Assembly: GCA_021813195.1 (NCBI GenBank)
Contig: JAKALI010000135.1
Location: 1 to 8,909 of the forward strand
Direction of reading: 5' to 3'
Length of the DNA: 8,909 nucleotides
Source of the DNA: Pseudomonadota bacterium
Lineage (GTDB): Bacteria > Pseudomonadota > Alphaproteobacteria > Rhizobiales > Hyphomicrobiaceae
Shown here in pieces: positions 1 to 6,759 of the stretch. The translations under genes and the position numbers were made by a program. Numbering within the stretch: position 1 is the stretch's first letter; every line of letters begins with the position of its first letter. The notes beneath the pieces were generated by a model. That model saw nothing but the letters and a program-made list of their open reading frames with translations, searched no databases and was not told the origin of the DNA.

Positions 1-618
1 GCCGAAGCAATCAAGGCGGTCGAGAACAGCGGGATCGTATTTCTCGATGAGATCGACAAGATCTGTTCGCGCGGAGAGGGGGCGCGATCGGGCGTCGATG
101 TCAGCCGCGAAGGCGTACAGCGCGACCTCCTTCCCTTGATCGAAGGCACGACGGTTGCAACAAAGTACGGCCCGGTTAAGACGGATCACGTGCTCTTCAT
201 TGCTTCTGGCGCCTTCCACGTCGCCAAGCCCTCCGATCTATTACCGGAGCTGCAAGGTCGCCTGCCAATCCGCGTCGAATTAAAACCACTGACGCGAGAG
301 GACTTTCGCCGCATCCTTACGGAGCCCGAGGCGAGCCTCATCAAGCAGTATGTGGCTTTGCTGGCCACCGAAGGCGTGACGCTCGAATTCACCGACGATG
401 CCATCGACGCGCTGGCTGATACCGCCGTGCTCGTCAACGAGACGGTCGAGAACATCGGCGCGCGGCGCTTGCAGACAGTCATGGAGCGGGTGCTCGACGA
501 GATTTCGTTCGATGCCTCCGATCGCGGTGGTGAAACTGTTCGCATCGACGCCGCCTACGTGCGGGCGCGCATTCACGATCTGGCCCGGAACACGGATCTG
601 TCGAAGTTCATCCTCTAG
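1..618 (+). CDS. hslU: ATP-dependent protease ATPase subunit HslU (ClpY), C-terminal part
   Basis: HslU is the AAA+ unfoldase that caps the HslV peptidase in the cytoplasm and feeds it unfolded substrates. The frame is open from base 1, so the gene begins upstream; 205 residues and a TAG stop are present, against about 435-445 for the family. The visible part starts at the Walker B segment ([10 protein letters not shown], residues 11-20 of the fragment). It continues through the [20 protein letters not shown] segment with the arginine-finger region (GRLPIRVEL), then a sensor-2 GARRL motif. It ends in SKFIL, matching the C-terminal tail that docks into HslV. Walker A and the I-domain lie outside the window. 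The first in-window start-like codon (136) is internal and should not be taken as the start. hslV would be expected just upstream. It converges on ribA with 40 bases between the stops. Confidence 0.96.
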   Translation, partial: AEAIKAVENSGIVFLDEIDKICSRGEGARSGVDVSREGVQRDLLPLIEGTTVATKYGPVKTDHVLFIASGAFHVAKPSDLLPELQGRLPIRVELKPLTREDFRRILTEPEASLIKQYVALLATEGVTLEFTDDAIDALADTAVLVNETVENIGARRLQTVMERVLDEISFDASDRGGETVRIDAAYVRARIHDLARNTDLSKFIL

Positions 619-658
619 TTGCTCGCGGTTGAGCGCGAACACGTGCGGACGCAGTGCC

Positions 659-1294
659 CTAGAGTTCGTGGGCCATGCGCCGGCGTTTGGTGTCCAGATA
701 GGCGCGGTTATGATCACCCGGCTCCACAACGAGCGGGATGCGTTCGACAACTTCGACGCCGGCCGCCTTGAGCGCCTCCACCTTGGCGGGGTTGTTCGTC
801 ATCAGGCGCACGCGGGTGATGTCGAGGGCGTGCAGAATGTCGGCAGCAAACGCATAGTCGCGCGCATCGATCGGGGCTCCCTGCTGAAGGTTGGCATCGA
901 CCGTGTCGAGGCCGCGATCTTGCAGGGCGTACGCACGAATTTTGCGGAAGAGCCCGATGCCGCGCCCTTCTTGATAGGGCAGATACACGAGCACACCCAT
1001 TGGCTCAGACGCGATGCGGCGCAGCGCAGCCTGCAGTTGCGCATGACAATCGCAGCGCAACGAGTGAAAAACGTCGCCCGTCACGCAGCCCGAGTGAAGC
1101 CGCACCACGGGCGCAATCCCACCACCAGCGCCTTCAGTCCGATGCACTAACGCAACGGCTTGGGTGTCTGGTTCCTGCCCTTGGAAGGCATGCGCCTCCA
1201 ACGTCACCTCGGCCCCATCCAGATCGATCGGCAACAGAGTTTGCGCCGACCAATCGATACGGGACTGTAGAGGCTTGGCATCGTGAACCACCAT
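659..1294 (-). CDS. ribA: GTP cyclohydrolase II (RibA), stand-alone form
   Basis: RibA opens the ring of GTP to give 2,5-diamino-6-ribosylamino-4(3H)-pyrimidinone phosphate, formate and pyrophosphate, the first step of riboflavin synthesis. The 211-residue protein has the family signature RLHSGCVTGDVFHSLRCDC, giving zinc ligands Cys70, Cys81 and Cys83. EGRGIGLFRKIRAYALQ follows, then Asp143 and Arg145 at the positions of the E. coli catalytic pair, and the C-terminal block MTNNPAKVE...YLDTKRRRMAHEL. Its length matches the single-domain enzyme (E. coli about 196), with no fused RibB domain. The ATG at 1294 is preceded by AAGGA with 6 nt spacing, and an in-frame TAG lies 27 bases upstream, so the start is well fixed. 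It is last in a same-strand series but 219 bases from its upstream neighbour, so it may have its own promoter. Confidence 0.95.
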   Translation of the reverse strand: MVVHDAKPLQSRIDWSAQTLLPIDLDGAEVTLEAHAFQGQEPDTQAVALVHRTEGAGGGIAPVVRLHSGCVTGDVFHSLRCDCHAQLQAALRRIASEPMGVLVYLPYQEGRGIGLFRKIRAYALQDRGLDTVDANLQQGAPIDARDYAFAADILHALDITRVRLMTNNPAKVEALKAAGVEVVERIPLVVEPGDHNRAYLDTKRRRMAHEL

Positions 1295-1513
1295 GTTCTG
1301 TCCTTCGCGTCGGAGGTGCTAAGGCCCAAGGCTTCGAATGCTATCTGCGTCAGCGGCGCGCTCGCAGAGCCTGCCAGCTGCGTGCCCATAGCATCGGACC
1401 CGACCCGCCAGTGACCTGCACCATGCCTCTTTGTTGCGCACTTTGCAGTCACTCGGCAAGCGCCAAGAATGAGCCCCGACGGCGTCTCGCGCGAGATCGG
1501 ATCGCGGCGTGCG
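1295..1513. other. Intergenic gap between ribA and the CoA-binding gene; no gene seen
   Basis: No convincing protein or RNA gene is seen in these 219 bases. A 12-bp perfect palindrome, TCTCGCGCGAGA, lies at 1485-1496, 30 bases from the upstream gene's stop, and is not followed by a T-run. Open frames crossing the gap are continuations of antisense or off-frame readings of the flanking genes. A ribA promoter may lie here, but none could be assigned with confidence. Confidence 0.5.
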
Positions 1514-1954
1514 TTAACGCGCCACGTCGAGGCGATCCAACTCGATCTTGGGACAGCGGTCCATGACCACTTCAAGGCCCGCGGCGAGCGCGGCCTCCGC
1601 CGCCTCCTCATTGACGACACCGATCTGCATCCAGATCGCCTTGATGCCCAGCCGGTCCTTTTCTGCGATCGCTTCATGCGCCACTGCAAGCGCGGCGTCG
1701 GAAGAGCGGAAAACATCGACCACATCGACGGGATCCGGGATCTCCCGCAGCGAGGCATAGACCATCTCGCCCAGGATTGTGCCTCCCGCCTGACCTGGAT
1801 TGACGGGGATGACCCGGTAACCGCGCTGTTGCAGACGCTGCATGACCACATAGCTCGGGCGATCGGGGCGAGCGGAGGCCCCGACCACAGCAAACGCGCG
1901 AGCCGATCTCAAGAGGGCCGCCAGAACTCGGTCATCCGGATTCTCGAAATTCAT
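1514..1954 (-). CDS. CoA-binding domain protein (YccU-like, Rossmann fold)
   Basis: This is a small cytoplasmic protein of the CoA_binding_2 type, related to the N-terminal CoA-binding domain of succinyl-CoA synthetase and to E. coli YccU. Its substrate and role are not established. The 146-residue product shows the nucleotide-binding turn FAVVGASARPDRPS (residues 21-34). A second beta-alpha unit, GYRVIPVNPGQAGGTILGE, follows, then VDVVDVF, IKAIWMQIGVVNEEA and the family ending EVVMDRCPKIEL. I chose the ATG at 1954, giving MNFENPDDRV. The open frame extends 70 codons further upstream, but that part is arginine/serine-rich and runs into the neighbouring coding sequence. The ribosome-binding site before 1954 is weak. 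The stop of the upstream hydratase-like gene is 91 bases away, suggesting co-transcription. Confidence 0.88.
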   Translation of the reverse strand: MNFENPDDRVLAALLRSARAFAVVGASARPDRPSYVVMQRLQQRGYRVIPVNPGQAGGTILGEMVYASLREIPDPVDVVDVFRSSDAALAVAHEAIAEKDRLGIKAIWMQIGVVNEEAAEAALAAGLEVVMDRCPKIELDRLDVAR

Positions 1955-2045
1955 GCTGTGCGTACCCGTTTGCTGCTGCTGGACGTCTCGCTGCCAGGAA
2001 AACTCATGTGCCGAGATGCGGCGCAAAACGGTACCGCGCGCCACG

Positions 2046-2900
2046 TCAGGATTTCCCCCATACCGGCTGGCGCTTCTCAAGGAACGCAGTGATGCCTTCC
2101 TTCGCGTCGGCGTCGAGGAGATTTTCGACCATGACCCGCGCCGCGTCCCCATAAGCCGCGGCAAGGGGCGCCTCGATCTGACGGTAAAATGCGGCTTTGC
2201 CGATGGCGATGGTTCGTGCGGATTTCGCAGCGATGCGGTTTGCGAGCGCGAGCGCCTCCTCGAGAAGGCGCTCGGGCGGCACCACCCGATTGACGAGGCC
2301 GAAGTCGGCGGCCTGTTGCGCGCTGATCATGTCACCTAACAGCAGCATCTCCATTGCCCGCTTGCGCGGTAAATTGCGCGAGAGCGCGACCATCGGCGTG
2401 GAACAGAACAACCCGATATCGACACCCGGCGTACAAAACTGCGAATCTTTTGCGGCGACGGCAAGATCGCACGTGGCCACGAGCTGGCAGCCGGCGGCCG
2501 TGGCCGTGCCGTTGACGGCGGCGATTACGGGCTTCGGCAGGGCGATGATTGTCTGCATGAGCGCCGCACATCGCGTCATCGTCTCGGAGAAGAAGGCCCG
2601 TCCGCCATCATCATCGCTGCGGTGCGCCGTCATTTCTTTGAGGTCATGTCCGGCACAAAACGAGGGACCCTCGGCCGCCAACACGACGGCCCGAACCGCC
2701 GGATCGGATCGCACGTCGGCAAACGCAGTTTGCAGTGCTCCCATCATGGCGATGGAAAGCGCATTGCGCTGTCGCGGCCGATTGAGCACGAGCGTCGCGA
2801 CACCATCCGCAATCCGCTCGATGCGCACGACGGGGGTGTCGTCTTGCGTCCGATCGGTGAGGCTGAACGGCGAAGAGCCGTGCTGTGCGGACACGGTCAT
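2046..2900 (-). CDS. Enoyl-CoA hydratase/isomerase family protein, ECHDC3-like
   Basis: A 284-residue crotonase-fold protein, expected to be cytoplasmic and to act on or bind acyl-CoA thioesters. Crotonase landmarks are clear: VLNRPRQRNALS (38-49), the oxyanion-hole segment FCAGHDLKEM (81-90), and NGTATAAGCQLVATCDLAVA (130-149). CTPGVDIGLFCSTP then precedes the closing EGITAFLEKRQPVW. The block GTATAAGCQLVATCD...GLFCSTP resembles the eukaryotic mitochondrial ECHDC3 family and its bacterial relatives. The two glutamates of classical hydratases are absent: Gln139 stands where rat Glu144 would be and Gly159 where Glu164 would be. Ordinary beta-oxidation hydratase activity is therefore doubtful, and a specific substrate cannot be named. 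The start overlaps the stop of the upstream gene in ATGA (2897-2900) with no clear Shine-Dalgarno, suggesting translational coupling. An enoyl-CoA hydratase gene near rplM-rpsI is common in Rhizobiales. Confidence 0.92.
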   Translation of the reverse strand: MTVSAQHGSSPFSLTDRTQDDTPVVRIERIADGVATLVLNRPRQRNALSIAMMGALQTAFADVRSDPAVRAVVLAAEGPSFCAGHDLKEMTAHRSDDDGGRAFFSETMTRCAALMQTIIALPKPVIAAVNGTATAAGCQLVATCDLAVAAKDSQFCTPGVDIGLFCSTPMVALSRNLPRKRAMEMLLLGDMISAQQAADFGLVNRVVPPERLLEEALALANRIAAKSARTIAIGKAAFYRQIEAPLAAAYGDAARVMVENLLDADAKEGITAFLEKRQPVWGKS

Positions 2901-3556
2901 GGTGCTGGCTCGGGCTGAGGCTCGCTGCCACCGCCGCCGGTCGTGGCCTCTGCAGGCGTGCTTTCCCCCGTGCCGTCTGCTACGAGGGTTTCAAGTTCGT
3001 TCTGGTACTTTTTCACGATGTCCACGTTGCCGGGGTACTTGAGGGGCTTGGCAGCTGCGATCTCTTCCTTGAGATCTTCGACGACGAGCTTTTTGTCTTC
3101 CTCACCAATCGACGTGTCGGCCTCAATGTGCTGCAGTTCGATCTTCATGCGCTCGATCGGATCGGTATAGACACCGGTCTTACGGTCGAGTCCATCGAGC
3201 ACAATAGAGATATTGGCCCCGACCTCCTCCATCTCGAGAAAGCTCTTGAAGCCGTGCTTCTTGGCAATCGTTTCCAACTGCGCGATGAGCGAGTCATCCG
3301 GCTTTTCACCACCTTCAAGCAGCTTGCTCGAGAGCGGCTGAAGATCCTTTTGCGCGTCAATGAAGCCTTTGACGTGCTGGTCCGTGAGCTCGATCTGCCG
3401 CAGTTCCTCGAACTCCTGGGACCTCGCCACTTGTGGACCGGCCAACGACGCAAATACCAGAACGGACGCCGCCGCGATCACGAGCGCCCTGGGGGCGCGA
3501 CTGCGGCGGCCCTTCACGGGCGTCGGAGCGTCATTCGTCTTGTTCGCCATCGGCAT
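2897..3556 (-). CDS. Exported or membrane-anchored protein of unknown function
   Basis: I do not recognise a named family. The 219-residue product begins with an arginine/lysine-rich stretch (VKGRRSRAPR). A hydrophobic segment ALVIAAASVLVFASLAG (residues about 24-40) follows, then PQVARSQEF, fitting a signal peptide or single N-terminal anchor with the rest periplasmic. The body is charged and probably helical, with LTDQHVKGFIDAQKDLQPL, a segment around KKHGFKSFLEMEEV, and EEDKKLVVEDLKEEIAAAK. The tail is low-complexity (TGGGGSEPQPEPAP). I chose the ATG at 3556 because AGAGGGG lies 5 nt upstream; an ATG at 3550 is also possible, and the longest frame starts at 3586. The gene heads the minus-strand cluster and shares four bases (ATGA) with the hydratase-like gene, so the two proteins are probably made together. 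Confidence 0.85.
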   Translation of the reverse strand: MPMANKTNDAPTPVKGRRSRAPRALVIAAASVLVFASLAGPQVARSQEFEELRQIELTDQHVKGFIDAQKDLQPLSSKLLEGGEKPDDSLIAQLETIAKKHGFKSFLEMEEVGANISIVLDGLDRKTGVYTDPIERMKIELQHIEADTSIGEEDKKLVVEDLKEEIAAAKPLKYPGNVDIVKKYQNELETLVADGTGESTPAEATTGGGGSEPQPEPAP

Positions 3557-3697
3557 CGCATCCCCTCTCGGACCAATCCCCACCACTGAGCGCTGTCAGT
3601 CTATCTGATCCGCCGCATGGTTTGGAGCGGAGTCTCGCGCTGGATTGTGTCGATGCAACGGGAACCCCGCATGCGCATTCCTTGCAATTTTTGATGA

Positions 3698-3732
3698 GGT
3701 AAAATAATACCGATTTAGGGTAATATATTACC
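3698..3732. promoter_or_regulatory. Two tandem 14-bp dyads, candidate operator
   Basis: GGTAATATATTACC at 3719-3732 is a perfect palindrome. GGTAAAATAATACC at 3698-3711 matches it in the GGTA...AT...TACC frame (10 of 14 positions self-complementary). Their centres are 21 bp apart, two helical turns, as expected for cooperative binding by a dimeric repressor or activator. They lie in an AT-rich island (29 G/C among bases 3681-3780), about 200 bp before rplM and about 140 bp before the divergent minus-strand gene. I cannot name the regulator. Confidence 0.45.
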
Positions 3733-3781
3733 AATGCATCTATCTTATTGAATTCTCGCTGTTTTTATCCAATCAAAACTC

Positions 3782-3810
3782 TTGACCGGTGGGTATATGC
3801 CGTGTATCGG
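3782..3810 (+). promoter_or_regulatory. Candidate sigma-70-type promoter for rplM-rpsI
   Basis: TTGACC (3782-3787) and TATCGG (3805-3810) are separated by 17 bases, with an AT-rich, UP-element-like stretch just upstream, as is usual for ribosomal protein operons. Transcription would start near 3817, leaving a leader of about 115 nt before rplM. The -10 match is only fair, so this is a prediction. Confidence 0.4.
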
Positions 3811-3821
3811 ATCAACCGCTT

Positions 3822-3845
3822 CGTGGCGCACATCCCTGCGCCATG
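3822..3845 (+). promoter_or_regulatory. Hairpin at the 5' end of the rplM leader
   Basis: TGGCGCA (3824-3830) and TGCGCCA (3837-3843) form a perfect 7-bp stem around CATCCC. A G-T and a C-G pair extend it outward to 3822 and 3845. It lies just downstream of the predicted transcription start and could stabilise the leader or take part in ribosomal-protein feedback. No known leader motif was recognised. Confidence 0.35.
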
Positions 3846-3931
3846 TCTGCGTCCCGCCAAGCTGACGCGTAATCGGCTCCACCGGCTGCAGACAACCTCT
3901 GCGTCCTTCGCAAACTTAAGGGCAACTCCCC

Positions 3932-4393
3932 ATGAAGACCTTCGTCGCCAAGACGGCCGAGGTGGACAAGAACTGGATCGTGATTGACGCCGAAGGTCTC
4001 GTCGTCGGTCGCCTTGCAGCTCTGATCGCAACCCGTCTCAAAGGCAAGCATCGCCCGATTTACACGCCCCACGTCGATTGCGGGGACAATGTCATCGTCG
4101 TCAATGCCGAAAAAGTCGTCTTCACCGGCAACAAGACGGAAGACAAAGTTTATTACCGCCACACCGGCTATCCAGGCGGCATCAAGGCGACCACGCCCAA
4201 GCGGCTGCTCGAGGGAAAATTCCCCGAGCGCGTGATCGAAAAAGCCGTCGAGCGCATGCTGAAGCGGGGCCCGCTCCAGCGTCAGTTGATGCGCAACCTG
4301 CGCATCTACAAGGGCGCCGAGCACCCCCATCAGGCCCAGAACCCGGCAAAGCTCGATGTCGCAAAGCTCAATCGTAAAAATGTGAGGGTCTGA
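3932..4393 (+). CDS. rplM: 50S ribosomal protein L13
   Basis: L13 is an early-assembling 23S rRNA-binding protein of the large ribosomal subunit. The 153-residue product is full length for a proteobacterial L13. It carries the expected blocks: [22 protein letters not shown] (15-36), the [16 protein letters not shown] region (47-62), [12 protein letters not shown] (74-85), and [24 protein letters not shown] (105-128). The last is followed by the EHPHQAQNP segment. The ATG at 3932 has AAGGG 9 nt upstream (3918-3922). It is first in the ribosomal pair, and the stop is 4 nt before the rpsI start, so the two are co-transcribed and probably translationally coupled, keeping L13 and S9 in step. Confidence 0.98.
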   Translation: MKTFVAKTAEVDKNWIVIDAEGLVVGRLAALIATRLKGKHRPIYTPHVDCGDNVIVVNAEKVVFTGNKTEDKVYYRHTGYPGGIKATTPKRLLEGKFPERVIEKAVERMLKRGPLQRQLMRNLRIYKGAEHPHQAQNPAKLDVAKLNRKNVRV

Positions 4394-4397
4394 GACA

Positions 4398-4877
4398 ATG
4401 GCCACCGAAACCAAGACCCTGAGTGATCTCAGCGCGATCGCAAGCCCCGCAGCAAACGCCGCCCCGGTTCACGTGCAAAAACTGGACAAACACGGCCGCG
4501 CTTACGCCACTGGCAAGCGCAAGGATGCCGTCGCTCGCGTCTGGATCAAGCCGGGCAAGGGCGTGATCACAGTCAACGACAAGGACTTCAAAGCCTACTT
4601 CGCCCGCCCCGTGCTGCAGATGCTGCTTCAGCAGCCGCTGCATGCCGCGAACCGTTCGAGCCAGTACGACATTCGCGTCACCGTCACCGGCGGCGGCCTG
4701 TCCGGCCAGGCCGGCGCCGTGCGTCACGGTATCTCTCGAGCGCTGACCTATTTCGAACCCGAGTTGCGCAGCGTTTTGAAAAAGGGCGGGTTCCTCACGC
4801 GCGACAGCCGCACGGTGGAACGCAAGAAGTATGGCCGGGCCAAAGCACGCCGCAGCTTCCAGTTCTCCAAGCGCTGA
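4398..4877 (+). CDS. rpsI: 30S ribosomal protein S9
   Basis: S9 belongs to the head of the small subunit, where its basic C-terminal tail reaches the P-site tRNA. The 159-residue product has the S9 core starting at [20 protein letters not shown] (36-55). [26 protein letters not shown] follows, and [20 protein letters not shown] leads to the canonical ending FQFSKR. The final arginine is the residue known to approach the P-site. Compared with the ~130-residue E. coli protein there are about 30 extra N-terminal residues rich in Ala, Ser and Thr, an extension found in alphaproteobacterial S9. A GAGGG sequence inside the end of rplM serves as the ribosome-binding site. A strong hairpin (4928-4954) follows the gene. 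Confidence 0.98.
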   Translation: MATETKTLSDLSAIASPAANAAPVHVQKLDKHGRAYATGKRKDAVARVWIKPGKGVITVNDKDFKAYFARPVLQMLLQQPLHAANRSSQYDIRVTVTGGGLSGQAGAVRHGISRALTYFEPELRSVLKKGGFLTRDSRTVERKKYGRAKARRSFQFSKR

Positions 4878-4927
4878 TCGGATAGACGTCACTGGCGCGC
4901 ATCAGACAAACAGCTTCTTTCCTTCAG

Positions 4928-4954
4928 CAACGGCCCGTCCCCGACGGGCCGTTG
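4928..4954 (+). terminator. Hairpin terminator after rplM-rpsI
   Basis: A perfect 12-bp stem, CAACGGCCCGTC (4928-4939) with GACGGGCCGTTG (4943-4954), closes a CCC loop 51 bases after the rpsI stop. It is followed only by TGTTG, not a real T-run, so termination may be partial or the structure may mainly protect the mRNA 3' end. Read-through into the TerC gene is possible. Confidence 0.7.
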
Positions 4955-4973
4955 TGTTGCCGGCCAAACTAGT

Positions 4974-4999
4974 GTTGATCTCCGCGCGGCCAGATCAAC
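4974..4999 (+). promoter_or_regulatory. Inverted repeat upstream of the TerC gene
   Basis: GTTGATCT (4974-4981) and AGATCAAC (4992-4999) are perfectly complementary across a GC-rich 10-base loop, 42 bases before the TerC start. It could be an operator or an RNA hairpin. A second small inverted repeat (GGATG-GA-CATCC, 5030-5041) overlaps the ribosome-binding region GGATGGA and abuts the ATG, so folding could mask the translation start. The conserved core of the manganese yybP-ykoY riboswitch is not seen. Confidence 0.35.
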
Positions 5000-5041
5000 C
5001 CGGCTGACCGCCCCCTCAGGCCGCTTCACGGATGGACATCC

Positions 5042-5734
5042 ATGTTCCAGTGGCTCGCCGAACACTACGTCGGCCTCATCAACGTGCTCATCATTGACCT
5101 CACGCTCGCCGGCGATAACGCGATCGTCGTCGGCATGGCTGCGTCCAAGGTTCATCCCTCGATCCGCGCCAAGGTCATCTTCTGGGGCATCACGGGGGCC
5201 GTGGTCCTTCGCATTCTCTTCTCGGCGGTCGCTCAACAAATGCTGCAGATCATTGGGCTCACCCTCGCGGGCGGCCTGCTGCTGCTGTTCGTGTGCTGGA
5301 AAATGTATCGCCAGATCGTGGACGGCGAGGAGCATTCCATTCAGGCTATCGAGGGGGAGTTGGCATCTCAGACCGTGACGGGTCACGAGGTGCCATTCTG
5401 GTCCGCGTTCTGGACGATCATTCTCGCCGATCTGTCGATGTCGCTCGACAACGTGCTCGCGGTTGCCGGCGCGGCGGGAGAGTCGGTCGAGGTGCTGGTG
5501 ATCGGTCTGGCGATTGCGATCATCCTGATGGCCGTCGCCTCCACCTACATCGCCAAGCTCCTCCACCGTTACCCTTGGATCGCGTGGATTGGCTTGGCGA
5601 TTATCCTCTACGTAGCTCTCGACATGATTTATCGAGATAGCCATAAGATTGTATGTGCGGCCTACGGCTTCGGATGCTCTGAGACGATCTTTCAAGGCGT
5701 CCTGCACCGGCTTGGCATGTTGTTTGGCTGGTGA
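5042..5734 (+). CDS. TerC-family integral membrane protein (YjbE/YkoY-type)
   Basis: A 230-residue polytopic inner-membrane protein of the TerC/Alx superfamily; studied members of the YjbE/YkoY/Alx group export or handle manganese. About seven hydrophobic segments are visible. The first carries [14 protein letters not shown] (20-33) and a later one [17 protein letters not shown] (129-145). This duplicated Asp-Asn motif (Asp25/Asn26, Asp136/Asn137) is the family hallmark and the likely metal site. A soluble loop, roughly residues 88-118 ([12 protein letters not shown]...), separates the two halves, and [11 protein letters not shown] lies near the end. The ATG at 5042 is preceded by GGATGGA 5 nt away. 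A role in manganese or other metal homeostasis, rather than tellurite resistance, is inferred from family. argC begins 22 bases after the stop, so the two are probably co-transcribed. Confidence 0.92.
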   Translation: MFQWLAEHYVGLINVLIIDLTLAGDNAIVVGMAASKVHPSIRAKVIFWGITGAVVLRILFSAVAQQMLQIIGLTLAGGLLLLFVCWKMYRQIVDGEEHSIQAIEGELASQTVTGHEVPFWSAFWTIILADLSMSLDNVLAVAGAAGESVEVLVIGLAIAIILMAVASTYIAKLLHRYPWIAWIGLAIILYVALDMIYRDSHKIVCAAYGFGCSETIFQGVLHRLGMLFGW

Positions 5735-5756
5735 GGCGGAGGGAGCGGTCATCGCC

Positions 5757-6707
5757 GTGAGTGCCAAATGGAAAGCTGGCCAGTCCCCCGTCGTCTTCAT
5801 CGACGGGGAGGCCGGTACGACGGGCTTGCAGATCCGCGAGCGGCTTGCCGTCGATCCCGATATCGCCCTGCTGTCGATTGCGCCTGAACAACGCAAGGAT
5901 CCAAGTGCCCGCACTGCCTTAATGGCCGAAGCGGATGCCGTCGTGCTGTGCCTGCCCGATGACGCCGCCAAGGAAGCCGTCGCCCTCGCCGCAACGCTGG
6001 GACAACGCGCCCCAAAAATCATCGATGCGTCGACAGCCCACCGCATCGCCGACGGCTGGGTCTATGGCTTTGCCGAATTGACCGCCGGACACGCTGACGC
6101 CATTCGGGCGGCGCGCCACATCGCCAATCCGGGCTGTTATCCCACAGGGGCCATCGCCCTACTGCGCCCCCTCATCGAACGAGGCCTGATGTCCGCAGAC
6201 CACCCCGTCGCCATCAATGCCGTCTCGGGCTATTCCGGCGGCGGCAAGGCGATGATTGAAAGCTACGAGGTTTCGCACACGGCGCCGAATTTCGAGCTCT
6301 ATGCGCTCGGACTAGAACACAAGCACGTACCGGAGCTCATGGCCTACACAGGGCTGAAACGCCGTCCGCTGTTCGTGCCATCCGTCGGCAACTTCCGCCA
6401 GGGCATGCTGGTTTCGATCCCGCTGCACCTCGACACACTGCCCCGTAACCCCAGCCCCGCCGATTTGGAAGCGGCACTGATGAAACACTATGAGGGTTCG
6501 AGCACGGTGCGAGTCGTGCCTCACGCTGCGACATCCCTGTCCCGTCTGGAACCCGAAGCCCTGAACGGCACCGACCTGCTGGAGTTGTTTGTGTTCGGCA
6601 AGGCGGAGCTTAGACACGCCCTGCTCGTCGCGCGGCTCGACAACCTCGGCAAAGGGGCTGCGGGTGCGGCCGTCCAGAACCTGCGCCTCACACTCGGGCT
6701 GGCTTGA
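5757..6707 (+). CDS. argC: N-acetyl-gamma-glutamyl-phosphate reductase, type 2 (ArgC)
   Basis: ArgC makes N-acetyl-L-glutamate 5-semialdehyde from the acyl phosphate using NADPH, the third step of arginine synthesis, in the cytoplasm. The 316-residue product fits the shorter type 2 family. The N-terminal [19 protein letters not shown] (12-30) is the type 2 dinucleotide-binding signature. Cys127 in [12 protein letters not shown] is the catalytic nucleophile, followed by [18 protein letters not shown] and [10 protein letters not shown] chose the GTG at 5757: GGAGGGAG (5738-5745) lies upstream with about 11 nt spacing, and it begins shortly before the conserved fold. The longer ATG frame from 5649 would add 36 residues that overlap the end of the TerC gene and have no family match. 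ArgC next to rplM-rpsI is a common alphaproteobacterial arrangement. Confidence 0.94.
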   Translation: MSAKWKAGQSPVVFIDGEAGTTGLQIRERLAVDPDIALLSIAPEQRKDPSARTALMAEADAVVLCLPDDAAKEAVALAATLGQRAPKIIDASTAHRIADGWVYGFAELTAGHADAIRAARHIANPGCYPTGAIALLRPLIERGLMSADHPVAINAVSGYSGGGKAMIESYEVSHTAPNFELYALGLEHKHVPELMAYTGLKRRPLFVPSVGNFRQGMLVSIPLHLDTLPRNPSPADLEAALMKHYEGSSTVRVVPHAATSLSRLEPEALNGTDLLELFVFGKAELRHALLVARLDNLGKGAAGAAVQNLRLTLGLA

Positions 6708-6716
6708 GCCGAGCCC
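6696..6716. terminator. Weak hairpin between convergent argC and the CPBP gene
   Basis: GGGCT-GGC (6696-6703) pairs with GCC-(G)-AGCCC (6708-6716) around TTGA, overlapping the argC stop codon. It has one bulge and no T-run on either strand, so it is only a possible terminator for the convergent pair. Confidence 0.25.
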
Positions 6717-6759
6717 TCAGCGAGCCCTCCGACCACGTCCGACACGGATGCGCGATGCT

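Noticed and set aside
619..658. Terminator between the convergent hslU and ribA genes
   Set aside because: Only a 5-bp stem (TCGCG/CGCGA, 623-638) with no T-run is visible, too weak to call.
398..1150. Plus-strand open frame (250 codons) over the hslU end and antisense to ribA
   Set aside because: Both overlapped genes have full family motifs; this translation is low-quality and has no recognisable domain.
1204..1893. Minus-strand open frame (229 codons) bridging the CoA-binding gene and ribA
   Set aside because: It is an out-of-frame reading of both genes (Trp/Arg/Ser-rich) and has no family features.
4878..5041. Manganese (yybP-ykoY) riboswitch before the TerC gene
   Set aside because: The conserved GGGGAGTAG-type core and its partner loop are not present; only unrelated inverted repeats are seen.
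5649..5756. Longer argC start at the ATG at 5649
   Set aside because: It would add 36 residues overlapping the TerC gene with no family match; GTG 5757 has a GGAGGGAG site upstream and starts near the conserved fold.
4889..6046. Long minus-strand open frame (385 codons) across the TerC gene and the start of argC
   Set aside because: It lies antisense to two well-supported genes, has Arg/His/Asp-rich composition without motifs or hydrophobic pattern, and is explained by GC-rich codon bias.
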